Part shown: in pieces, positions 25,504 through 33,125 of the stretch
How the letters are laid out: each line of letters begins with the position of its first letter
Numbering within the stretch: position 1 is the stretch's first letter
DNA from: a bacterium
GTDB lineage: Bacteria > Eremiobacterota > Eremiobacteria > Baltobacterales > Baltobacteraceae
Direction: 5' to 3'
NCBI GenBank assembly: GCA_021784715.1
Contig: JAJYHP010000006.1
Location: forward strand, 1-42,621
DNA length: 42,621 nucleotides
The notes under the pieces: generated by a model
The model's input: the letters and a program-made list of their open reading frames with translations, nothing else
What the model was told of the DNA's origin: nothing
Databases searched by the model: none
Translations under genes and position numbers: made by a program

Positions 25504-26826
25504 TTACGTGGCATCCCGATCGAGTATGTGGAGGAAGGAGCCCTGAACCCTCCCGCGATGCATTCCCATCGACCTCGAAACGTTCGTCGCCGCGTCCGCG
25601 CCGGCGTTCGTTGCGAAGAGGGCCTCGGCCGCCGTTTCGCCGACGACGTCGGCGAAATGAAACTCATGTCCGCGAAAGCGCGTTCCCGCGCTTGCCAGGG
25701 GCGAATCGACGAGCGTACGTACCTCACGATAACCGAGATGCAGGCGCGGACGCGCAAACGAGAATTGCAGCGGAAGAAATCCGAGCATCGCGTGTTCGAC
25801 TGCAGCGCGATCCGCAAGCGACTCGCCGAGCACCATGTATCCACCGCACTCACCGTAGATCGTCGCACCACGCGCACGCGCCGCTTCCATTCCGGCGCGA
25901 AAGTCGGCAGCGGCTGCGAGCTTGTCGGCATGCAGTTCGGGATAACCGCCGGGGAGATAGACCGCATCGGCATCGGCGTGCGGAGCTTCGTCGGCGAGCG
26001 GCGAGAACGTGGAGAGGCGGGCGCCCGCGCGGCGCCATCCTTCAGTGATATGTGCGTACGAGAACGCGAACGCAAGATCGTCGGCAATCGCGATATGCGA
26101 ACCGAGCGGTGCGAGCGGGCTTTCCTGCGACGACACGAGATCCGGGAGCGGCGCGGCGAGCTCGATCAATGCGTCGAGGTCGAGTTGCGACGCACATGCA
26201 GTTGCAGCGCGTTCGATGAATCGCTCGAGCTCGCGATGCTCGCGTGCCTGAACCAGGCCGAGATGGCGCTCCGGAAGTGCGAGCTCGGCGTCGCGTGCAA
26301 GCGAACCCAGGCTGCGAATCCCGATCGCCTCCAACGACGGGACGATCGTCGCGGCATGCCCGGCCGAGCCGACGCGATTGAGGATCGCTCCGCAGACGCG
26401 TAGCGCCGGATCGTAGCGTGCGAGCCCGAAAGCGACGGCCGCTGCCGTCGTTGCCTGCGCCGCAACATCGAGCACCAACACGATCGGCAGATCGAAGACC
26501 TTTGCGAGGTGAGCGCTCGATCCGACACCCTCGCGGGCGCCGTCGAAGAGCCCCATCACGCCCTCGATCAACACGATATCGCTCTCGGCGGCGACCGCAG
26601 CGAGCTCCGACCGAAGCGTCCGTTCGCGCATCCCCCAAAGATCGAGCGTCGCCGATCTCCGTCCACCGGCGACGGCATGAAAGGCCGGGTCGATAAAATC
26701 CGGGCCGACTTTCGCCGATCCGACGCGTAAGCCGCGGTTGCGCAACGCGCGAATGAGCCCCAGAGTCAGCGTCGTTTTTCCACTGCCCGATGCAGCGGCA
26801 GCGAGAAGTAGCGCGCGTGCGTTCAT
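25504..26826 (-). CDS. cobB: Cobyrinate a,c-diamide synthase
   Basis: A 440-residue ATP- and glutamine-dependent amidase of corrinoid (B12) synthesis, equivalent to CbiA/CobB. The N-terminal ATP-binding domain has AAAASGSGKTTLTLGL and the KVGPDFIDPAFH block, plus EGVMGLFDG. The C-terminal class I glutamine amidotransferase domain has LPGGYPELHADKL and the nucleophile Cys in YGECGGYM (about residue 326), with a late His in HEFHFAD. Length is normal. Whether the substrate is cobyrinate or hydrogenobyrinate cannot be told. No other corrinoid gene and no cobalamin riboswitch is visible near it. Thirty-one bases separate it from the next gene. Confidence 0.93.
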   Translation of the reverse strand: MNARALLLAAAASGSGKTTLTLGLIRALRNRGLRVGSAKVGPDFIDPAFHAVAGGRRSATLDLWGMRERTLRSELAAVAAESDIVLIEGVMGLFDGAREGVGSSAHLAKVFDLPIVLVLDVAAQATTAAAVAFGLARYDPALRVCGAILNRVGSAGHAATIVPSLEAIGIRSLGSLARDAELALPERHLGLVQAREHRELERFIERAATACASQLDLDALIELAAPLPDLVSSQESPLAPLGSHIAIADDLAFAFSYAHITEGWRRAGARLSTFSPLADEAPHADADAVYLPGGYPELHADKLAAAADFRAGMEAARARGATIYGECGGYMVLGESLADRAAVEHAMLGFLPLQFSFARPRLHLGYREVRTLVDSPLASAGTRFRGHEFHFADVVGETAAEALFATNAGADAATNVSRSMGMHRGRVQGSFLHILDRDAT

Positions 26827-26896
26827 CGGCAGAGGCTATAGCGCGAAGCGGACGCCCCCACCTCCAGCGGCGCGAAAAAGCTCCGCTCGGCGTTCG

Positions 26897-27064
26897 CTAG
26901 GTGTCCTGAGCCGCAAGTCGCGCAACATGATCCGACGAGGGATTTTTCGGCGGGGCGAGGCGCGAAGAGGGAGCAATGCCGGAGCATTGTGACCGATGAG
27001 CAACGCTGCACCCGGCGGAAAAGACCCGGCGGGCTGTGGGGAGACTTGCGGCTCAGGACACTAG
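26897..27064. repeat. 168-bp element bounded by near-perfect inverted repeats
   Basis: The arm at 26897-26919 and the arm at 27043-27064 are reverse complements over 19 identical bases (GACTTGCGGCTCAGGACAC in the right arm), followed by CTAG with one base missing on the right. Between them lie 123 bases with an internal small hairpin CAATGC-CGGA-GCATTG (near 26974-26989). No open frame fills it. The structure suits a MITE-like or REP-like mobile repeat, or a large folded RNA. Copy number elsewhere in the genome cannot be judged here. The right arm contains the stop codon of the small ORF at 27061-27270. The wider gap 26827-27060 holds nothing else I can identify. Confidence 0.6.
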
Positions 27065-27270
27065 CCTTCTTCTTCGACGCGATCTCTCACGAGCGTCGCG
27101 ACCGCTGCTCCGCCCGAGAGCCTCGGTGCGATCGGTTTTCGCGGAACGCGGGAGCCGGCCAAGCCGTCATCTTCACCGTCATCATCGGCGACGCGCGGTG
27201 GACGCGCCGAGCCAAAGCCGAGCCGTTCCCAGCTTTCACGGAAAAACTCTCTCCACGAACGCTTGCTCAT
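27061..27270 (-). CDS. Small hypothetical protein (69 aa)
   Basis: A 69-residue frame starting MSKRSWREFFRESWERLGFG, an amphipathic helix, then a low-complexity acidic stretch (ADDDGEDDG). Codon third positions are mostly G or C as in neighbouring genes. No Shine-Dalgarno is evident upstream of the ATG. The stop lies in the right arm of the inverted-repeat element, so the 3' end may have been shaped by insertion of that element. No family recognised; it could also be a chance frame. Confidence 0.4.
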   Translation of the reverse strand: MSKRSWREFFRESWERLGFGSARPPRVADDDGEDDGLAGSRVPRKPIAPRLSGGAAVATLVRDRVEEEG

Positions 27271-27322
27271 AGCAGCACTTTAGCACAAAAAAGAGCCGCC
27301 AGGGCAGCCCTTCAACGAACGC

Positions 27323-27347
27323 GGTGCGCAAGACTGGACTCGAACCA
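27323..27347 (-). repeat. Partial tRNA-Leu copy 1 (3' acceptor and T arm)
   Basis: These 25 bases match the 3' end of the intact tRNA-Leu at 27675-27761 (acceptor strand and T-arm), then diverge. Next to it AGCACC...GGTGCT forms a hairpin (about 27357-27375). No anticodon arm is present, so it is not a functional tRNA. The gap 27271-27674 otherwise holds only hairpins and two further tRNA fragments; no gene is supported there. Confidence 0.8.
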
Positions 27348-27486
27348 AGCAGTAGCAGCACCCATTGAAGGTGCTCGTTGTTTTGCCGCTTTGCGGCGTC
27401 GAGGGCAAGGAGCCTAGGGACGAAGTGGTCATTGGGACCACGAGTCCCGTAGCGACGCCGCCGTCGGCGCTGCAAAGTGGTGAAAC

Positions 27487-27524
27487 TGGTGCGCAAGACT
27501 GGACTCGAACCAGCACGAGATTGC
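27487..27524 (-). repeat. Partial tRNA-Leu copy 2 (3' half, 38 identical bases)
   Basis: Thirty-eight bases are identical to the 3' end of tRNA-Leu(GAG), from the CCA through the T arm into the variable arm, and then the match stops abruptly. Sharp-edged identity to a tRNA 3' end is what integrases of genomic islands leave behind, but no integrase gene is present. It lies in the same orientation as the intact gene. Confidence 0.85.
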
Positions 27525-27596
27525 AGTTCCCCACTCGCCTTCGGCTCATGGGGACCCGAGGGCATCAAAATTCCGCTTCGCGCTTCGCGCTCCGCT

Positions 27597-27625
27597 GCGG
27601 GAGCAATCTCGTGCCGGTTTGGAGC
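27597..27625 (+). repeat. Degenerate tRNA-Leu fragment 3 in reverse orientation
   Basis: GCGGGAGCAATCTCGTGC followed by a slightly altered GGTT-like segment matches the anticodon-arm end, variable arm and start of the T arm of tRNA-Leu, but read on the + strand. Bases 27603-27617 are the reverse complement of 27510-27524 with one mismatch, so copies 2 and 3 could fold into one large hairpin. Confidence 0.65.
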
Positions 27626-27635
27626 ATCGGTCGAG

Positions 27636-27677
27636 CCAAAATACAAAAGGCCCCCTTGGGGCCTTCTTGTATTTTGG
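27636..27677 (-). terminator. Strong intrinsic terminator abutting tRNA-Leu
   Basis: CCAAAATACAA (27636-27646) pairs perfectly with 27667-27677, and AAGGCCCC (27647-27654) with GGGGCCTT (27658-27665), leaving a 3-base loop and one bulge. Read on the - strand it is a GC-rich stem followed by TTTTGTATTTT, a classic terminator. Its first three bases on that strand are the CCA end of the tRNA, so precursor processing must open this stem. It probably ends the tRNA-Leu transcript and perhaps the whole operon upstream. Confidence 0.8.
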
Positions 27678-27761
27678 TGCGCAAGACTGGACTCGAACCA
27701 GCACGAGATTGCTCCCGCTAGCCCCTCAAGCTAGTGCGTCTACCAATTCCGCCACTTGCGC
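27675..27761 (-). tRNA. tRNA-Leu (anticodon GAG)
   Basis: On the - strand the sequence starts GCGCAAGTGGCGGAATTGG and folds as a class II tRNA: acceptor GCGCAAG/CTTGCGC, D-arm GGTAGACGC, anticodon stem CTAGC/GCTAG with loop TTGAGGG (anticodon GAG), an extended variable arm, T-arm GGTTCGAGTCC, discriminator A and an encoded CCA (27675-27677). It decodes CUC/CUU leucine codons. It begins 24 bases after the stop of oppC, so it may be cotranscribed with that operon as well as having its own promoter. Confidence 0.97.
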
Positions 27762-27785
27762 ACGAGGGCTACGCGACTATACGGC

Positions 27786-28730
27786 CTAGTGCATACCCGG
27801 GTCAAGGGCATCGCGCAGACCGTCGCCGATAAAGTTGATCGAGAGCACCGTCAGCAGGATGCCGATACCCGGAAAGACCGCTGCCCACCAGGCGTTCTCG
27901 ACGTTGACCTGCGCCCCGGTGAGCATGTTGCCCCACGAAGCGGTCGGGGGTTGGATGCCCATACCGAGGAACGAGAGGGTCGATTCCAGCACGATCACGT
28001 TGGCGACATCGAGGGTCGCCTGCACGATAATCGGCGCGACCGCATTGGGGAGCAGGTGCCGGAAGATAATCCGCAGGTCGTTGTTCCCGACCGCGCGCGC
28101 CGCTTCGGTGAACTCGCGATTGCGCAGACTCAAGAATGAGGCCCGAACCAGACGGGCGGGGTTCGGCCAGGAGAGCACGCCGATCACCAACACGATGACC
28201 CCAAAACTCAAGCTCGCGCGACTGGAGGTCGCGACGACGATCGCGGTGAGCACGAGGAGGAGCGGCAGAATCGGAATCGAGAGAAAGACGTCGGTAATGC
28301 GCATCATCAGGTAGTCGACCCAGCCGCCGTAATAACCGGAGATCGCACCGACGATCGAGCCGATAACGATCTCGATGATCACCGCAAAGAGCCCGACCTG
28401 CAACGACGCGCGAGCACCGAAGAGCAAGCGCGAGAGTTCGTCGCGCCCGACTTCATCGGTTCCAAGCGGATGGCCGCCGCAGGTGGCCGCATTCTCGAAG
28501 CACGGCGGCAACGGCGTGCCCTGCCAATGCACGTTATCGATATGATTCGGCGGAAATGGTGCAAGCACCGGGGCGAAGACCGCGGCGAGAACGATGCAGC
28601 AGAGGACGATGAGCCCCGCCATCGCTAAACGGTGTCGCCGGAAACGCTTCCAGAGCGTCACCTTCGTAAATGCGACATCCTCATCGTATGAGAACGCCCC
28701 GACTTCTTGTATTGATTGCCCGGTCGACAT
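27786..28730 (-). CDS. Peptide/nickel-type ABC transporter permease (OppC/DppC-like)
   Basis: A 314-residue permease with six helices. It has the OppC N-terminal layout (one helix, then an external loop containing GGHPLGTDEVGRDELSRLLFGARASLQVG) and the cytoplasmic EAA loop EAARAVGNNDLRIIFRHLLPN that contacts the ATPase. The frame is open 58 codons further upstream, but the ATG at 28730 has AGGGCAGAG before it and starts the normal polar N-terminus. It is paired with the oppB-like gene 14 bases upstream. No binding protein or ATPase genes are in the window, so the cargo (peptide, amino acid or metal complex) is undetermined. Confidence 0.93.
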   Translation of the reverse strand: MSTGQSIQEVGAFSYDEDVAFTKVTLWKRFRRHRLAMAGLIVLCCIVLAAVFAPVLAPFPPNHIDNVHWQGTPLPPCFENAATCGGHPLGTDEVGRDELSRLLFGARASLQVGLFAVIIEIVIGSIVGAISGYYGGWVDYLMMRITDVFLSIPILPLLLVLTAIVVATSSRASLSFGVIVLVIGVLSWPNPARLVRASFLSLRNREFTEAARAVGNNDLRIIFRHLLPNAVAPIIVQATLDVANVIVLESTLSFLGMGIQPPTASWGNMLTGAQVNVENAWWAAVFPGIGILLTVLSINFIGDGLRDALDPGMH

Positions 28731-28744
28731 ACTCTGCCCTCGTC

Positions 28745-29722
28745 CTAATCGAATTTCACGCGCGGATCGAGCCACGCATATGTAACGTCGGCAACGAGGT
28801 TGAAAAATACAACCAAAATTGCGGTGAGATTGAGGTAACCCATCAGCAACGGAATATCCGATTGTTGCAATGCATTGATAAAGAGCCGCCCCATGCCCGG
28901 CCACGCGAAGATCGTCTCGGTAACGATCGCTCCGCCGATCAAACTCGGCATCGAGAGCGCGATGACGGTGACGACCGGTATCAGCGCGTTTTTCAAACCG
29001 TGTCGGAAGAGAATCGTATGAAACGGCAAACCCTTCGCCGCCGCAGTGCGCATATAGTCGGCTTTCATTACCTCGAGCATCGAGGAGCGCATGAAGCGGC
29101 TAAAGAGCGCGAGCTGGAGCAGCGAGAGAACGAACGCCGGCAGAATGAGATGATCGATACGGTCCCCGAGGTTAAAGCCGCCGCCGCTACTCATTCCCGC
29201 CGACGGCAACTGAATCTCGTACCCGAACGGCAGCGGAATCCCGTGCACGGCGAAGAGCAACTGCATCATGAGGGCGAACCAGAAGACCGGCATCGATTGC
29301 CCGAAAAAGGCGAGCGTCGTGATGATGTAATCGGCGGTCGAATACGGGCGGACCGCCGAAAAAATCCCCAACGATATTCCGGCGGTAATGGCGATCAAGA
29401 GCGAGGCGCCCATCAGTTCCAGCGTTGCGGGAAGCCGCTGCACGATCGCCGTCGTCACCGCCTCGGCATTGCTGGTCGAATAGCCGAGGTTGCCGTGCAG
29501 CGTTTGATTCAACCAAAAGAAATATTGCACCCAAATCGGCTTATCGAGACCGAAGTTATGGCGCAGTCGCGCGATATCGGCCGCGGTGATGTGCGGGTTC
29601 GTCAAATACGGCGTCAGCGGCCCCGCCGGCGAGCTCTTCATCGCTACGAGGAAGAGCACCACCGAAATGAGCAGGAGGAGTGGAATCGCTTGCAGCGTTC
29701 GCCGCACGATGTAGGTCAGCAA
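28745..29722 (-). CDS. Peptide/nickel-type ABC transporter permease (OppB/DppB-like)
   Basis: A 325-residue permease of the DppB type: MLTYIVRRTLQAIPLLLLISVVLF start, a periplasmic segment with LRHNFGLDKPIWVQYFFWL, and the EAA-like loop DYMRTAAAKGLPFHTILFRHGLKNALIP followed by ETIFAWPGMGRL. It forms the membrane channel with the OppC-like protein. It starts 12 bases after the BKACE gene, so the two permeases are in the same operon as the amino-acid-catabolic genes. That placement suggests uptake of peptides or amines feeding the pathway, by inference only. Confidence 0.93.
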   Translation of the reverse strand: MLTYIVRRTLQAIPLLLLISVVLFLVAMKSSPAGPLTPYLTNPHITAADIARLRHNFGLDKPIWVQYFFWLNQTLHGNLGYSTSNAEAVTTAIVQRLPATLELMGASLLIAITAGISLGIFSAVRPYSTADYIITTLAFFGQSMPVFWFALMMQLLFAVHGIPLPFGYEIQLPSAGMSSGGGFNLGDRIDHLILPAFVLSLLQLALFSRFMRSSMLEVMKADYMRTAAAKGLPFHTILFRHGLKNALIPVVTVIALSMPSLIGGAIVTETIFAWPGMGRLFINALQQSDIPLLMGYLNLTAILVVFFNLVADVTYAWLDPRVKFD

Positions 29723-29734
29723 AGCCCGCCCTGA

Positions 29735-30580
29735 TTAGGAGGCGACGCGGCCGATGCCTGCCCCGGCGAGGGGAGGGAGCGAAAGAATCTCGCGCGCCTG
29801 AGCCGGCGTTGCAACCGGGCGACCGGCCTCGGCGGCGATTCGGACGATGCGGGCGACGAGCTCGCCGTTCGTCGCGAGCCGCCCCTTGCTGTAATAAATG
29901 TTGTCCTCCAGGCCGACGCGCACGTGCCCACCCATCGCGATTGCAGCCATCGCCATCGGCAACTGCGCTCGCCCGATTCCGGCAACCGACCAGGTGCATC
30001 CTTCGGGCAGATCGCGCAGTAAATCGCAGAGGTTCTCAACGCTCGCTTCAAGCGCTCCGGGGACGCCGAGCACAAAGTCGACATGTTGCGGCAACGTCAG
30101 CACGCCTTCGGCGGCGAGGCGACGGGCGTTGGCGAGGTGGCCCTTATCGAAGATCTCGAGCTCGGGGCGCACCCCATACTCGTTCATCGCCCGGGCGATT
30201 GCACGCATGATCGGAAAACTATTCTCGAAGATCTCGTCGCCGAAATTCACGCTCCCACAAGTCAGCGTCGCCATCTCGGGGCGCAGCCGCAACACTGCAG
30301 CGCGTTCCTGCGGCGTCATCCCGATCGCGCCGCCGGTTGAAAATTGAACGATTAAATCGCTGTTCGCGCGGATCGCTTCATAGGCCGCCCGAAAGCGAGC
30401 GACGTCGTGCGTATTCGTGCCGTCATCGTTCCGACAATGCACGTGAATGAGCGATGCTCCCGCCTGTGCGACCTCGGCGGCGACCTCGCCGAGTTGCTTC
30501 GGCGTCACCGCGAGGTACGGCGTCTGTTCGGGAGAGAGTTCGGCGCCGACGGGGGCGCAGGTGACGATCAGCGGCTGCAT
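29735..30580 (-). CDS. kce: BKACE-family beta-keto acid cleavage enzyme (Kce-like)
   Basis: A 281-residue TIM-barrel enzyme of the DUF849/BKACE family, which cleaves beta-keto acids with acetyl-CoA. The prototype, Kce, acts on 3-keto-5-aminohexanoate in lysine fermentation. The zinc ligands are visible: H46 and H48 in HVHCRND and a Glu in GGHVRVGLEDN (E225). Other family blocks are CGSVNFG and PELEIFDKGHL. BKACE members use many substrates, so sequence alone is not decisive, but the two upstream genes are KamC- and KamB-like, which favours the lysine pathway. It starts 30 bases after the KamC-like gene. Confidence 0.87.
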   Translation of the reverse strand: MQPLIVTCAPVGAELSPEQTPYLAVTPKQLGEVAAEVAQAGASLIHVHCRNDDGTNTHDVARFRAAYEAIRANSDLIVQFSTGGAIGMTPQERAAVLRLRPEMATLTCGSVNFGDEIFENSFPIMRAIARAMNEYGVRPELEIFDKGHLANARRLAAEGVLTLPQHVDFVLGVPGALEASVENLCDLLRDLPEGCTWSVAGIGRAQLPMAMAAIAMGGHVRVGLEDNIYYSKGRLATNGELVARIVRIAAEAGRPVATPAQAREILSLPPLAGAGIGRVAS

Positions 30581-30610
30581 GCGCGCGCCTTTCGACGCAT
30601 GCGGGCCGTG

Positions 30611-32227
30611 CTACTCCGCCATCGTTTTCAAAATCGATCGGGCCCGCAGAACGATCTCTTCGTCGACCCCAAGCAGACTCGCCAGTGCGAGGGCGTCGGA
30701 GCTCGCACGGCGATCCTCGGAGAGCTCTTCGATGCGATAGTCCATGCAATCGGCGAGCGCCGCGAGCAACCGATCGATATCCGCCCCTGGGCTCGGCGTG
30801 GGAATTCCGCGCAAACCGCGTACTGCAAAATGCCGCGCTCCCGCAGCGGCGGCGACCCCGGCGAGATGCGTCGCGGCGATAATATCGGCGTCCCGTTCGC
30901 GCGCGCTCTGCAGCGCTGCGACTAAAATCGCGAATCCTTCGCGCGGCGTGGTCGTTCGCGCGAATTCATCGACCAGCAAGAGACTGCGCGGTGCGAGCGC
31001 ACGAAATGCATCGCGCAACCGGACCGCCTCTTCTGCAAACGACGAGAGCAGTGCGCCGCGCGTCTCGTCGTCGGGCCCGATTCCCAGCCAACGAATCATC
31101 GGCGGAAGCGCGAGTCGAGCGCTCTGCGCCGGCACGGGCAGCCCCAACGATGCACAGAGCGCGATAAAGCCGACGGTGCGCAAAGCGACCGATTTTCCGC
31201 CCATATTCGGGCCGGTGACGATCGCCGCACCGCTCCAGGCAATACTCGATGGAACGAACGCTCCCCCCGCGCTCTCCAAACGCTCTTGCAACGGAAGCCA
31301 ACGCCCTTCGACGATCTGAATCTCGCCCGTTCTTTCGAGCGCCGCCGGACGACAATCAAAGCGCCGCGCCCATGCAGCAGCGGAGAGAATGAGATCGATC
31401 TCGCCGATCGCCGTCGTTGCACGCGTGAGCCCGTCGGCGATTGCCGCGATCGCGCGCGCGAGTTCGGCCCGCACGCGCTCCTCGGCGAGCGCAACGCTGC
31501 GCGCCGCCTCTTCCCGCCGTTCGAGTTGCGCGCGACTCTCTTCGTCGAGATCGATCTCGCAGAGCACGTAGGTCGGCGCTTCCCGCACGACGCGTACGCC
31601 TTCGGGGAGCGGCCCGGCAAGATCTTCGCGTAACACGATAAACTCTTCATCGAAACGGGCGCTCCGCCCAAGTGCCGCGGCGACTCCGCGCTCCAAACGT
31701 CCGCGTGCGCTCTCGAAGCGTGCGCGCGCCTCGTCGAATCGCACGCGTGCGGATCGCAACGCATCGTCGAAAGAATCGTGCAGATAGAACGCATGACTGC
31801 CCACGCGACCGCGCTCGAAGAGCACGCAGAGTTGCTCGACGGATCTCCCGGCACAATCCGGCAAGTCGTCGCTTCCTTCTAGCACACGTTGCAACTCCAA
31901 CGCGCCGTCGGCGAAGCGCAGAAACGCCAGCGCCTCCGCGTCGTCGAGCGAATCCCCGACGGCGATCTGCGCGAGCGCCGCCGAGATATCGGGCAGACGC
32001 GCGATCTTCGCAAGCGCACCGTCCATCAGCGCGAGATCGAGACGATCGCCGACGCGTGCGATACGCGCGGCATGCTCCGTTGCCTCGCGTTCTTCACCAG
32101 GGCGAAAACGACGCCGGTTCGCGTTCGCGCGCGCACCGTAGGCACTACGTGGTTCGATCGCGGACAGGAGCCACTCCTCACCGATTGCGACCGCGCTCGC
32201 GCGGTCGATCCATTCCGTCGCGCTCAC
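30611..32227 (-). CDS. kamC: MutS-like ATPase, KamC type (lysine 5,6-aminomutase reactivase ATPase)
   Basis: A 538-residue MutS-superfamily ATPase without the mismatch-recognition domain and without the Smr tail of MutS2. A helical, Arg/Glu-rich body (about 150-270) leads to Walker A TGPNMGGKSVALRT (about 338-351), Walker B LLLVDEFARTTTPREG and the THLAG motif. Proteins of this build next to a MobB-like P-loop protein and Kce are named KamC in lysine-fermentation clusters and are thought to reactivate the B12-dependent lysine 5,6-aminomutase. A generic MutS-like role is the alternative. The GTG start overlaps the KamB-like stop (GTGA). Confidence 0.8.
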   Translation of the reverse strand: MSATEWIDRASAVAIGEEWLLSAIEPRSAYGARANANRRRFRPGEEREATEHAARIARVGDRLDLALMDGALAKIARLPDISAALAQIAVGDSLDDAEALAFLRFADGALELQRVLEGSDDLPDCAGRSVEQLCVLFERGRVGSHAFYLHDSFDDALRSARVRFDEARARFESARGRLERGVAAALGRSARFDEEFIVLREDLAGPLPEGVRVVREAPTYVLCEIDLDEESRAQLERREEAARSVALAEERVRAELARAIAAIADGLTRATTAIGEIDLILSAAAWARRFDCRPAALERTGEIQIVEGRWLPLQERLESAGGAFVPSSIAWSGAAIVTGPNMGGKSVALRTVGFIALCASLGLPVPAQSARLALPPMIRWLGIGPDDETRGALLSSFAEEAVRLRDAFRALAPRSLLLVDEFARTTTPREGFAILVAALQSARERDADIIAATHLAGVAAAAGARHFAVRGLRGIPTPSPGADIDRLLAALADCMDYRIEELSEDRRASSDALALASLLGVDEEIVLRARSILKTMAE

Positions 32228-33111
32228 GCAGCGCTCGCGGCGAAGAGATCGACGGTCGGCAACGCGACCGCCGCGCGGACCGCCTGGAGGAGTGCCTTCG
32301 GCTCCACGCTTCCCCCGCGCCCGACCGAATTCACCGTGACCGCGACCGGATGGAGCGGGTGCTCGACGCGGATCTGCAGACGCTCGAGTACGCCTAAAAG
32401 TGCGCGCCCGCGCAGGGTGACGCGCGTGGCGTCGCGGACGACGACGACGCGTCGCTCTCCCGCGGCGACGAGCGCCGCGGCGTGCGTCGGCGTAAATGCT
32501 CCCTCGATGCGCAGCCCGTCCTCCAGTCCGTCATATCGCGGCAAGCCGAGCAGCGCGACGAGCGCGCCGGCTTCGGCGGCGATCGACTCGATGCTGCTCG
32601 ACGATGCGGCGCCGCAACAGACGATCACCGCGTCTTCTTCACGCAACGCAGCGATGCGATCGATTGCGCCGTCGATGGCAACGATCTCGGCACCGTGAGC
32701 AAAAAGCGCGGCGACGCAACCGCGCAGCCCCGACGCAGTCGGTGCCCCGACCAACTCTACCTCACTCTCGGCGCGCACGCGAACGATCGCGAGCGGACCG
32801 CTCGCACTCTGCACGTCGGTGCAATCGAGCCACTGCAGTGCCGGCGAGCGAGGGAGCGTGCCGACCGCGCCGGCGAGGAGCGTTCCCGATGCAAGGCGCA
32901 AACGCGGCTTGGCAACCGCATCGACGAAATCGTTCGCTTCACCGTCGCGGCCGATCGAGGTGAGCCCAACATCCATGCCGCGCGCAAGGGCGGCGCGATA
33001 GATCGCCCGCATGACGACGGTCTTGCCGACGTTTTTGCCGGTGCCGATGACGGCGATGCTGCGCGCGCCGGTAGCGAGCGCGCGATCGAGCAGCAGATCG
33101 GAAACCTCCAT
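32224..33111 (-). CDS. kamB: P-loop protein, KamB type (lysine 5,6-aminomutase reactivase subunit)
   Basis: A 295-residue protein with an N-terminal P-loop GTGKNVGKT (about residues 23-31), resembling MobB and dethiobiotin-synthetase-like NTPases, and Ala/Val-rich alternating strands and helices after it. The placement directly before a KamC-like MutS homologue and Kce, with a four-base overlap, identifies it as KamB-like. The B12 mutase subunits KamD/KamE are not in the window. The open frame extends far upstream, through the mntP-like gene; the ATG at 33111 is chosen as the last Met before the P-loop. Its ribosome site is weak. Confidence 0.75.
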   Translation of the reverse strand: MEVSDLLLDRALATGARSIAVIGTGKNVGKTVVMRAIYRAALARGMDVGLTSIGRDGEANDFVDAVAKPRLRLASGTLLAGAVGTLPRSPALQWLDCTDVQSASGPLAIVRVRAESEVELVGAPTASGLRGCVAALFAHGAEIVAIDGAIDRIAALREEDAVIVCCGAASSSSIESIAAEAGALVALLGLPRYDGLEDGLRIEGAFTPTHAAALVAAGERRVVVVRDATRVTLRGRALLGVLERLQIRVEHPLHPVAVTVNSVGRGGSVEPKALLQAVRAAVALPTVDLFAASAA

Positions 33112-33125
33112 GACCGAGGTTTTCG

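Noticed and set aside
26827..27060. Possible cobalamin riboswitch upstream of cobB
   Set aside because: I looked for the B12-box and flanking conserved blocks on the - strand and did not find them; only the inverted-repeat element is present.
27236..27734. Open frames across the tRNA-Leu fragments, with repeated GSSPVLRT (- strand) or GLEPARD-type (+ strand) peptides
   Set aside because: These are translations of tRNA 3' ends, a well-known source of false proteins; the frames cross hairpins and show no protein-like composition.
28731..28904. 58-residue N-terminal extension of the OppC-like permease
   Set aside because: It overlaps the oppB end in another frame; the ATG at 28730 has a good ribosome site and gives the normal OppC start.
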